From Anopheles merus (Eukaryota > Arthropoda > Insecta > Diptera > Culicidae), in assembly GCF_017562075.2 (NCBI RefSeq), contig NC_054085.1, forward strand, positions 31,187,039 to 31,251,038: a DNA stretch of 64,000 bases. Reading direction: 5' to 3'. The notes under the pieces are model-generated. The model was not told the DNA's origin, did not search any database, and was given only the letters and a program-made list of their open reading frames with translations. Both the position numbers and the translations under genes were made by a program. Each line of letters begins with the position of its first letter. The first letter of the stretch is position 1. Below, one piece after another: positions 55,988-64,000 of this stretch.

Positions 55988-57234
55988 TTAACTCTCCTGC
56001 CGCACATTCCTTTGCCGCCGGCCAGCACGTAACCCGTCGACACCGATCTTCTCCTTCACCTCGTCGATCGTCTGCTCCGCTATCGCCCGCGCCCGCTCAC
56101 TGCCCTCCTCGATAACGTCGGCCAAATAGCCAACATCCCGCGTGTACCGCTCCATCCGCTCCCGGATCGGCCGCAGATGCTCAATCAACGCTTCCGCCAC
56201 CAGCAGCTTGTACTGGCCCGTGTTTTTCCCCACCGCCTCCCGGCATATCTCCTCCACCGGTTTGCCACTGACCAGCGAGTGGATCGTGATCAGATTCGAC
56301 ACGCCGGGCCGCTCTTTCGCATCGAACGTGACCTCCGAGCGGAAATCCGTCACCGACTTCTTCACCTTCTCCAGCACCACGTCGGCCGGGTCGATCAGCA
56401 TGATGCAGCTCTTCGGGTCCGGATCCGATTTGGACATCTTTTTCGACGGGTCGCGCAACGACTTCAGCCGGCTGCCGTCGTTCACGAGCGTCTCGCAGAA
56501 CGGGAACGTTCGGCCGTACTTGTTGTTGAACGCGCGCGCCAACGATTGGGCCAGCTGCAGCTGCTGGATTTGATCCTCCCCGACCGGCACGTGGGTCGCT
56601 TTGTACAGCATAATGTCGGCCGCCTGCAGGACCGGGTAGAGGTACAGGCCGAGCGGAATTTCCTTCATGTTGGCCGACTTTTCCTTGTACTGGGGAAGAT
56701 GGGTCAGGCGGGCCATTGTCGTGAGACAGCCCAGAATCCAGGACAGTTCGGCATGCTGCGGGACGGCCGACTGGAGGAAGAGGGTGGCCCGTGCCGGATC
56801 GATACCGCACGCTAATAGCGTTGCCGTCATTTGCAGCGTGTTGTGACGTAACGTGTCGGGGTCCTGAGAGGATAATACCAAACATCAGTGTAATGCTCCC
56901 CACTTCAGGGTATGCTTCTTACCGGCGGGATGGTCATGGAGTGCAAATCAACAATACAGTAGGTGACGTCCTCTCCGGCTTCCTGCAGCTCCACCCAGCG
57001 CTTCACCGCACCGAGATAGTTGCCAATGTGCAGCGCACCGGTCGGCTGCACGCCGGAAAACACCTTCCGTGGCCATGGGGCGGGCTTTTGGAGGGAGAAA
57101 GGAAACGTTACTTAATGCACACCGTCATGTAAACACGCACGTACCTTCGCTTCTGCGGAAAGGAAGCGTTTTTGCTGTCGTAGGCCGTTCGTATTCTTCA
57201 GCAGAAAGGGTAAAACACGTTTGGCGCTGAACAT
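55988..57234 (-). CDS. WARS2: Mitochondrial tryptophanyl-tRNA synthetase, 3 exons
   Basis: Exons are 57145-57234, 56923-57084 and 55988-56863. Both introns are about 60 bp and phase 0; the protein is 375 aa, near the size of human WARS2 (360). The enzyme charges mitochondrial tRNA-Trp. Exon 1 (MFSAKRVLPFLLKNTNGLRQ ... KRFLSAEAK) is basic and Ser/Leu-rich with one acidic residue, a plausible matrix-targeting peptide. Class I signatures are present: SGVQPTGALHIGNYLGAV with the HIGH-type HIGN near residue 50, and KKMSKSDPD near 226. GEDQIQQLQLAQSLARAFN and FPFCE are family-typical. The first exon's ATG is the only one joining these exons with a targeting sequence. A 10-bp perfect hairpin (GCATACAATT/AATTGTATGC) lies about 118 bp upstream of the start. 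Confidence 0.93.
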
Positions 57235-57339
57235 TTTTTCCGGTTTGCTAGCGGACGGTGCAAAATGTAAACAACAGCGCAAAACGACGATAGCCCGGAA
57301 TGTCACAACAAACCGGCTACACTGTAAAGTGTATCGCAT

Positions 57340-58970
57340 ACAAAATTACCAACTCGCATACAATTGTGGTGTTTGAAATTGTATGCAAAGCCTCGGTTTT
57401 TAATACCGTTTGTGTGCGACAGTAGAGATGTGTACCCTAGAGCACATCTACGCACCCACGATTCCGAATCTAAATAAATCTTTTTCGGATTTCTCCCAAA
57501 GCTTCCAGAACCGATCGGAACTTTCTGAATTGATCCAATATACTGATATTGTGTCGGATCAATTTACGTAAAAATGGTCGAGTACGATCCTCCGCACGAT
57601 CTTGCAGAAGGACGATTCCGAAATCTTTTGGTTGCATTCACACCCAGTTTTACTTGTTTGCTAATTTTGCCTCTACTCTATAGTTTATAAACACCACATT
57701 CTTCTTCTTCTTTGGCACAACACCACATTCACTTTTGCGAAAATGGGATAACAAAACGAATCTTAATCGATTCCAATAAATACGCTATCATAAAAATCAG
57801 TTGTAGGGCATCAGTAGTACAAATAAGAATTTTAAATGTAACCAGAAATGATCAGTCAGTGACTATAGTATACGCTCGGTAATCCGCACTAGGTACATAT
57901 TGGTAACCCGCACATGCTTTTTGAACATTAGAGAAATTCAAAAAAAAACATGAAATATTTCAAAATATTAAAATATTTTCATAAAAAAACACGCAGCTGT
58001 CAAATTTAAAGGAATCTAATCAGAATATTCTACACGAATCGTATCAAGTCGAAAACCGCGAAATTCAAACTACGGGGATATTCGAGATACGCAGATTCCT
58101 CGGGAACAGACTGTACTCTCCTTGAGGTAGGTATTGGTCATCTGCAATCCAATTGATTCCTACAGCTACTTAGGATCTCGGTTGACCACCTTGAATATGA
58201 AACATGCAATTCATTTGACGTGCATGCATTCTGACGTAGTGCTAAGCCTTATCAGTTTGGCCGGAACATTAAAAATGCTCATTGTTGATACAGTTTAACC
58301 CTGGCTGTGCCATAATGATATTGTACGTATTCTGTTATGTATGTTTTTTTGCCGATTTCTGCCACATGGCGAAGATCTGGAATGTTGTTAGATAGATATG
58401 ACGATAGATATGAGTTATCAATATCCTAAGCGGACACTTTTACAGCACTTTTCCAGTGCAGATAGGGTCGAAACCGTTCCAACTGCTGACCTCCATAATC
58501 GACGGCCCAGTATCAGTTTTAATTCCGCGACGAGCCGACGTAGATGCGAACCCGTATAGAGTGCGCAAATAAATTGTGTAAAGAGTATTTGTACAATGAA
58601 TTAAAATAAGAACCCAGCTGATGATTTGTACATACATAAGTGTAATTTTTGATGAGTTGTGTGGTACCATGCGTCTGCCCAATCGTTCGGTCATGGCTCA
58701 ATGGAAGCTCTAGACTACTGGCTCGAATCGACTACCGGTAATCAATCTTTGGACGTTTTATATGTGTAATTTATTCGGTTTAGTGTCTTTTCCGTGAACT
58801 TGTGGTTCGATTTTAGACATCTTTACACGAGTGCTTAATTTGCCAGTGTTCTATTTAATCAGACAAACTATCGTAAGTTTGTAATCTTTCTTCAGGTAAT
58901 CGCAAGCTTGTATCATTCTCCCTTGTTACCTCTACCCCTTAGTCAAACTTCTTTATTTCGAACTTGTAGA
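57340..58970. other. Intergenic DNA upstream of the NACHT gene
   Basis: No gene is seen. AT-rich, with repeat-like pieces (TAGAGATGTG...CGCACCCACGATTCCGAA near 57424, reminiscent of the hAT-like element start; ATTCGAGATACGC near 58079, also seen near 32918). A possible 5' UTR intron ends in TTGTAG at 58964-58969, directly before the start codon. Confidence 0.4.
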
Positions 58971-61900
58971 ATGTTTGGAAAACGCCCTGCGGATAACACA
59001 CTTCAGGCTCCGAATGATGGAAGCGCACCTGGACCAAGTAAAAAAACCAAAGCAGACCCCAAGCGACGAACGTTACAATGCTTCACTCACGGTATAGCGT
59101 ATCAGGTGAAGCTTCTGGTGCTTTTCACACAAACGCTAAACAGACGAATGCAACAAGATAAATCGATTTTCTGCAACCTAAAATGTGAGGATCTCGAAGG
59201 AGGCAAATTTGATGATTTACTGTTTGAGTTTGAGTATGGCGATCAGAAAGGGAGTTTCTTCTTCCAAGCCAAACACAAAGCTGACCCCAACCAGTACCAG
59301 ATAACGCTGAATGACCTAATAACGACGAGGCAAAACGACGCACCCTTTGCAATTGCTCCCCTCTTTCAAAGTTTTTACGATAAGCTACGGCACGGTAGCG
59401 ATGATGTAGAGCCTGTGCTTATGCTCTGCACCAACGCCCATCTATCGCCGGAGGTACAGGAGTTAACGAAACCTTACACGTTCGCTTTCAAATGGTTAGA
59501 GGAAACATTCGGTTCAATCGCGGACTCAAACACGAGCTTCGGTCAAATTGATCTAGACAAATTTAAACAACTTAACAAATACACACAATTCTATCGCTCG
59601 TTAAGTGAATGTTCCGAATGCATGCGTCTCGCTGGTGCACTGGCGGATGCAGTTTATAATCGTAAACCAGTTACCCTCAAAGATCCACTGTTCAGCAAGT
59701 ATTGCAAAGCCATAGTGGAGAATATCGTTGATGTTACCACGTGCATAAAGAAAGATTCCTACAAAATTAAGGCTCAATTTTTTAATCCAAACGATCTGTT
59801 CCTGCAGCAATTCAAGCAGCAGTATGAACAGCTGGATGGAAAAGTTGATGCTCTGAAGGACGCAGAAGATAAAGGCATATGCTGCTCGAAAGGATTTATT
59901 GATCGTGGCAGTGACAGGTTTGATTCCAGCAGCAATTCATACTTACCCGTTGATACGGTATCAAATGCGCTGGTGGAAAAGTATTTCCAATCATTTGTTC
60001 TCATTACTGGCACGCTGAATGAGGTACAGCTGACGGACGAATGCAAAAAACAGTTCGAAAGTGTCTCAATGGTGGAAGGCGGCTGTGCGCACAGTATGAT
60101 GTTTGAAGAATTATTCAACTACGTAAAGGACCCGGATCCGGAACCTCTGGAGAATGAGCAGATTGAACGGATTTGGAAAACAACATTTTATCAGCTGCAA
60201 TTTCTTCAGCTGAAAGGATTCACCGTGAGCCGTCAACAGGAGCTTGAGAAGTTGGGCCTTCAACTGCAGGAGTCAAAGGTGAAGGCGATTCCGCTATATC
60301 AAGAGCTTCTGGCTCGCATGTCATCAAATAGCAGTCCGAGCGTTAAGGAGCACGCTTACGATATGTTGGTAGTGCATGAAATAATCAAAGCTGGTTTGAC
60401 GGAAATTCGAAACCCATTTGAATTCCTTATCATCCAGGAAGGAACGTTCGAACAATGGCAGGACACGGTAGAGAGTGTGCTATGCTGGTTGACTGCTCCA
60501 CTTGTACTGATCATAGAAGTTCAGAACGAGTCAAAAAAGCATGAGCTGGTGAAAGTTCTTAAAAAAGTTAAACCCAAGCAAACACATTCCAGGATGATCA
60601 TAATATTAAGTCCAGCTACAGTAATTAACCAGGGGAATATAAACGTAAGCTGCTTAAGTCATCAATCTTATGCAGTACTTGATCAACGTCAATTAACACT
60701 CCACGGAACGACCATAACGGTGCGTGAGCTGATCAGGGATTCGGATAAGCTTTCGTTTTTAATTCACTTGCTCAGTTTGAAACAGCTTCCGTTAAGCTTA
60801 AATCAGGAGCGCTTCTCTACATTGAAGGATAAATATGTAACGCGAGGATTGATACAGGATGATAACCCTAACGAGATCGATCTAAATGAGGTGGAAAGTA
60901 AAAGGATAGTCATTTTAGACGCTCCAGGAAATGGCAAATCTTCGTATATCACCTGGTTGGCGCAGCATCTCGAAACGAAAAACTCTGAACATTGGATTTT
61001 ACGATTCAATGCAATTGAGTATTCCTATGATCTAAATGAAATTGCGAAAGAAGGTGAGGCTAACGCGATGACTGAATTGCGTGCAGTGCATATTCTATTC
61101 CAGTTCGCTTACATGGCCGCACAGCTAGGCAACATTCATCAAAGCTCGGATGTGACGACGACGTCCCAACGACAGACAGCCAAAAGCTGCGCAGAAGCAT
61201 TGCGCATTGAAAATGGTACATTTGTGCTAGATGAAACGAAAGCGGTCGCATTTTCCCACGAGCAACTAACACTGTTGAGACTGTTCGTTTCCAAACTAAA
61301 CGGACGAAATATGATTATTTTCTTCGATGGGTTTGATGAAATTTCTCCCAATTATGAAACTGTTGCCTTGTCACTGCTTTCCATGCTGGATCGTCTTGAT
61401 GGGATAAGTAGGATGTGGATCGCAAGCCGTCCATACGAGTTGAAGGCCAAATTCAAACAAGCATTGCGAGATGTTTGCTTTCTGCAGGTTGGAAAGTTTT
61501 CAGAAGAGGTTCAGCTAACATACTTGAAAAATAGGCTGCGAAGGAAAACTGCTTATACGGATGAGAATAAAGTAACGAGAAGTAAACTAATGGAACTGTC
61601 CTTAAAATTCCTAACAACTATTGAAGATTACATAGGAGAGCTTCGTCAGCAGTTCCTATTTTTTGAGATGATGTTTGAGGTGTTGATAAAAGATTACTTC
61701 TGCCCCGCGACTTTAACGCTTCAGATGGATGTTTCGCACGGCTATATGAAAGGCATGGAGCTAACACAGCTAATAGAGAGATTCATCAAGCTGAAGCTAG
61801 AAATCGTCGATACAAGTAAAACTGGTTCCACCAACGCGGCTGCTGCTACCGTCGAGGCACAGAATCGTGCAGCAAAGCGGTCGCACGAAGCTCTTCAGGG

Positions 61901-63134
61901 GCACATGGCGTTGGGATATTATGTATTCGCGCACTTCTATTTGAGCAAACGAGTAAAAGACCTACATGACAGTGATTTTGATGCGGATGCACTCTCGAAA
62001 GCCAAGGAATACATGCAGGAGTTGCAGACTGCGAACGAAAAGACGGGCCTGGTAGAGCGTATCGTCGACGATCGTCCAATATTTGTGCATCGTATAATTG
62101 AGGAATATTTCGCCATGCGTCATCTGTTCGAAGGTAGAGCGAAAGAGTCGAATACGCGCCATGTACGTTTATTTTACGCAGAGTTACGTAAGTTTAATTT
62201 TAACTGGAGCTACGGTGATATGATGGACAGATTCTCGATTATGGATGGCAACAATGTGTTACCGCTCCATTTGACAGTGCTCGAAACGGACGGAAGAGCG
62301 ATCAAGCGCATCCTGGACACGGATCCAGACGCCATCGAGAAGCGAGACGCATTCGGGCGAACCGCACTCCATTTGGCCATGTTTCGGTTGGCAATTCACC
62401 AACATAGGCCCATTTTAGAGCAGATGATCGCGCTGGCAGCGCAACGTCATTGCATTCAGGTGCAGGACACTCTGTTTGGCTGGCAGGCGATTGATTACGC
62501 GCTGATGGTAGAAAGCCTGGAGATGGTTCGAGCATTGAGTTTAAAACAAGGCTACCTGCATGCCACTGTTGATTCGCGGCTGGTGTTGGCGTTGAAAACA
62601 TTAAACACATTGGCGTTGCGCTGCACCGATTTCGAACTAGAGCAACATATTCTGTGCCCACTGTTATCGAACAACTATTTGCGTCCCTATTACTTACACG
62701 GGTGGCATGATAAGGCCCCCGAGACAGCTGAATATGCGGGTGCCACGTACTGCCTGCTTGATGCATGGCGTTTCCTACCTGAACCCAGCTGGGTTAAGCA
62801 GTACAAAGGGAGTGATAACAGTAATTCGAGTTTAAAGCGGCAAGTGGCGAATTTTTCCGGAACGTTTATGTCCCGTAATAGGCTATTTTTTGTGTGTCGC
62901 GAACATATGGGACTGATGGCAAGGCTCGAAATGATGTCTGAGATGCCGCCCAAATACATCGACATACGCGTCTACGTTGATGAGCCTAGTATAATTGGCG
63001 ACCTGCGTGGGCTGAACTCTACCGATGTGAATGGTGCTTTGACCCGTTTAAAGGATAGCGCGTTAACGAATCGGGTAGTACACGTTTTGCTAGTGTTATT
63101 TTATGGTTCTGAAGATGATGATACGCTCGCATAA
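58971..63134 (+). CDS. Nuclease-like / NACHT NTPase / ankyrin protein, intronless
   Basis: One uninterrupted frame of 1,387 codons from ATG at 58971; the frame upstream opens only with TTG. Residues 4-34 are basic (KKTK, KRR), a possible nuclear signal. Residues 40-103 contain GIAYQVKLLVLF, then KFDDLLFEFEYG and FFFQAKHK. This order (G-x-x-Y-Q helix, D-D strand, Q-x-K strand) resembles PD-(D/E)XK enzymes of the DUF4297/Cap4 type, with D81/D82, Q99 and K101 as candidate catalytic residues. Residues about 150-640 are unassigned and helical. A NACHT-type STAND module follows: Walker A DAPGNGKS (650-657), Walker B MIIFFDGFDE (781-790) and ASRP (818-821). Residues about 1095-1200 have ankyrin-like repeats (LPLHLTVLE; DAFGRTALHLAMF). 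STAND proteins oligomerise on ligand sensing. A defence role is inferred from bacterial Avs parallels; unverified. Confidence 0.8.
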   Translation: MFGKRPADNTLQAPNDGSAPGPSKKTKADPKRRTLQCFTHGIAYQVKLLVLFTQTLNRRMQQDKSIFCNLKCEDLEGGKFDDLLFEFEYGDQKGSFFFQAKHKADPNQYQITLNDLITTRQNDAPFAIAPLFQSFYDKLRHGSDDVEPVLMLCTNAHLSPEVQELTKPYTFAFKWLEETFGSIADSNTSFGQIDLDKFKQLNKYTQFYRSLSECSECMRLAGALADAVYNRKPVTLKDPLFSKYCKAIVENIVDVTTCIKKDSYKIKAQFFNPNDLFLQQFKQQYEQLDGKVDALKDAEDKGICCSKGFIDRGSDRFDSSSNSYLPVDTVSNALVEKYFQSFVLITGTLNEVQLTDECKKQFESVSMVEGGCAHSMMFEELFNYVKDPDPEPLENEQIERIWKTTFYQLQFLQLKGFTVSRQQELEKLGLQLQESKVKAIPLYQELLARMSSNSSPSVKEHAYDMLVVHEIIKAGLTEIRNPFEFLIIQEGTFEQWQDTVESVLCWLTAPLVLIIEVQNESKKHELVKVLKKVKPKQTHSRMIIILSPATVINQGNINVSCLSHQSYAVLDQRQLTLHGTTITVRELIRDSDKLSFLIHLLSLKQLPLSLNQERFSTLKDKYVTRGLIQDDNPNEIDLNEVESKRIVILDAPGNGKSSYITWLAQHLETKNSEHWILRFNAIEYSYDLNEIAKEGEANAMTELRAVHILFQFAYMAAQLGNIHQSSDVTTTSQRQTAKSCAEALRIENGTFVLDETKAVAFSHEQLTLLRLFVSKLNGRNMIIFFDGFDEISPNYETVALSLLSMLDRLDGISRMWIASRPYELKAKFKQALRDVCFLQVGKFSEEVQLTYLKNRLRRKTAYTDENKVTRSKLMELSLKFLTTIEDYIGELRQQFLFFEMMFEVLIKDYFCPATLTLQMDVSHGYMKGMELTQLIERFIKLKLEIVDTSKTGSTNAAAATVEAQNRAAKRSHEALQGHMALGYYVFAHFYLSKRVKDLHDSDFDADALSKAKEYMQELQTANEKTGLVERIVDDRPIFVHRIIEEYFAMRHLFEGRAKESNTRHVRLFYAELRKFNFNWSYGDMMDRFSIMDGNNVLPLHLTVLETDGRAIKRILDTDPDAIEKRDAFGRTALHLAMFRLAIHQHRPILEQMIALAAQRHCIQVQDTLFGWQAIDYALMVESLEMVRALSLKQGYLHATVDSRLVLALKTLNTLALRCTDFELEQHILCPLLSNNYLRPYYLHGWHDKAPETAEYAGATYCLLDAWRFLPEPSWVKQYKGSDNSNSSLKRQVANFSGTFMSRNRLFFVCREHMGLMARLEMMSEMPPKYIDIRVYVDEPSIIGDLRGLNSTDVNGALTRLKDSALTNRVVHVLLVLFYGSEDDDTLA

Positions 63135-63149
63135 CAGAGCGATCCTCTT

Positions 63150-63250
63150 TCCAGATGCAGACTTTCAAGACTTATTAGTACCACGCAGCTGGATAGTCAG
63201 TCCCTGCTAGAAAGGAATGGTCCATATGAGGCTTGAACTCATGACGCTGC
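63150..63250 (-). repeat. SINE-like repeat directly after the NACHT gene stop
   Basis: Read on the minus strand: GAGTTCAAGCCTCATATGG, then GGGACTGACTATCCAGCTGC and GTGGTACTAATAAG. This matches the word order of 45323-45435 (GGTTCAAGCCT ... GGACTAGACTATCCGGCT ... TGGTACTG). It begins about 15 bp past the stop codon at 63134. Confidence 0.5.
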
Positions 63251-63430
63251 GAGGTGCTCCTGCCTATTTTCCCACATCTGGTACAGCTTCTTCCAGCCGT
63301 CCTTAAGAGGCTTCAGACGCTCGCGCAAAAATTTGTCCTGCTGGTATTTGGACGTCAAGCCCTCGCCGAAGTCCATCAACACTTCTTGTAGTCTTCCGTA
63401 AAGTTGTCGATCTCCTTATTGGCTTTCATT
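63243..63430 (-). pseudogene. Short frame with spectrin-like heptads, broken
   Basis: On the minus strand a frame reads LMDFGEGLTSKYQQDKFLRE then LKPLKDGWKKLYQMWENRQE and stops near 63240. The spacing of W and L residues recalls one helix pair of a spectrin repeat, but it is too short to assign. An upstream frame (KANKEIDNFTEDYKK) is joined to it by a frameshift. It may instead be part of the adjacent retrotransposon remnant. Confidence 0.25.
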
Positions 63431-63438
63431 TTAATTCG

Positions 63439-64000
63439 GTAGTCCTTTTTCATATGGTCTTTGTTTGCACAGTTGTGACACTTTTCGCTTCTATTTCTTA
63501 CTCGAATGTCTCCAACGAATGCAGTAGGCTTCTCTTTGAAATTTTCCTTTCTATTCTAGCGCTTACATTCGTCGTCTAGCAAACGTGTCTTCATCAACTT
63601 ATAAGTTTGTTCAGATTAGGTTTTGTCATGCAGTCATCAGAGGGTCGTAGGTTACCGGAAGAATTAAGCTCAAGCCCAAGCAGACTAAACTCCCGTATCA
63701 GGTCCTCAAGTTGTTGAAGGTTGAAGGTATAAGACGGGTGATTTGGTCCCATACCACCTGCTTTCCCGAGGTCTTCTTGGCGAATGTATTTTTTGAGAAC
63801 ATTCCACATTTTCTTCGTCATGGCCTTCTTCTGAATATGTCCTAAGTACTTACCAAAGATTAAACTCGCCAGCATTGACTTGGCCTTGGCGTCCATTGCT
63901 GCTAACTTGGTCACTTCACTAGCCGCTTCTGAAACATAGCGACTATAGCGACCCACACCTTCGAGGTTTCGGAAAATATGGAATTCCGTTAACCGCCACT
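63439..64000 (-). mobile_element. Decayed Ty1/copia-type Gag, continues past window end
   Basis: Minus-strand frames spell a copia-type Gag in order. TEFHIFRNLEG lies at the window edge, then YVSEAASEVTKLAAMDAKAK and SMLASLIFGKYL, then KKMWNVLKKYI. Next come LMKTRLLDDECKR followed by a stop, and finally a zinc knuckle KCHNCANKDHMKKDY (63439-63480). The knuckle lacks its last Cys (Tyr instead) and the usual Gly, and stop codons and frame shifts separate the blocks, so the copy is dead. No protease or polymerase is seen downstream. The 5' part and LTR lie outside the window. Confidence 0.75.

Noticed and set aside
56177..56815. 212-codon plus frame opposite WARS2
   Set aside because: Antisense shadow; WARS2 has the HIGN and KMSKS motifs.
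58680..58735. Possible tRNA (TGGCTCAATGG and GGCTCGAATCG boxes)
   Set aside because: The boxes are only about 15 bp apart, too close for a tRNA, and no acceptor or anticodon stems form.
1..64000. CRISPR arrays, operons, ribosome-binding sites
   Set aside because: The DNA is eukaryotic; no regularly spaced direct repeats with unique spacers were seen.

Overview
The window looks like dipteran nuclear DNA, most probably from an anopheline mosquito. The reasons are short spliceosomal introns of about 60-70 bp, GC-rich coding exons, long AT-rich intergenic DNA, many small transposon remnants, and insect-type orthologues of conserved eukaryotic genes. The species call is inferred from style and gene content, because no alignment could be run. 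Exon joins below were worked out by hand; every join keeps frame, and total coding lengths come out as whole codons.

Layout. Positions 1-16,857 hold no gene I can support: microsatellites, a large foldback element with a 46-bp perfect palindrome, and a degenerate 29-bp minisatellite. A TTC29-like axonemal TPR gene lies at 16,858-18,284 (minus). From 18.3 to 28.5 kb there is no convincing gene, but there are long AAAAGG and AAG/GAT microsatellites, a T-rich tract, a small hairpin element and a hAT-like element carrying an inverted 10-bp minisatellite. Positions 28.5-42.6 kb hold four F-box/leucine-rich-repeat genes, two minus then two plus. The two minus genes lie in a tandem segmental duplication (27.3-32.8 and 33.4-37.9 kb) that has since collected different insertions. 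Because the copies differ, they serve as empty-site references, most cleanly for a 431-bp P-like element with a THAP-type reading frame. All four F-box genes share a phase-0 intron inside the F-box and an identical 15-bp element 93-144 bp upstream of the start codon.

Positions 43.3-57.2 kb are a housekeeping block: BORCS7 (lysosome positioning), eco/ESCO (cohesin acetyltransferase, four exons), IQCA1/DRC11 (ciliary AAA protein, two exons, tail-to-tail with eco and with crossing poly(A) signals) and mitochondrial tryptophanyl-tRNA synthetase (three exons). The introns of eco and DRC11 are filled with repeats.

Positions 58,971-63,134 hold the most remarkable gene: an uninterrupted 1,387-codon frame with a basic nuclear-type N-terminus, a probable PD-(D/E)XK nuclease-like domain (G-x-x-Y-Q helix, FDD, QAK), a long linker, a NACHT-type STAND NTPase and ankyrin-like repeats. 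This architecture parallels bacterial nuclease-STAND antiviral (Avs) proteins. Right after its stop come a SINE-like repeat and a decayed Ty1/copia Gag running off the window end.
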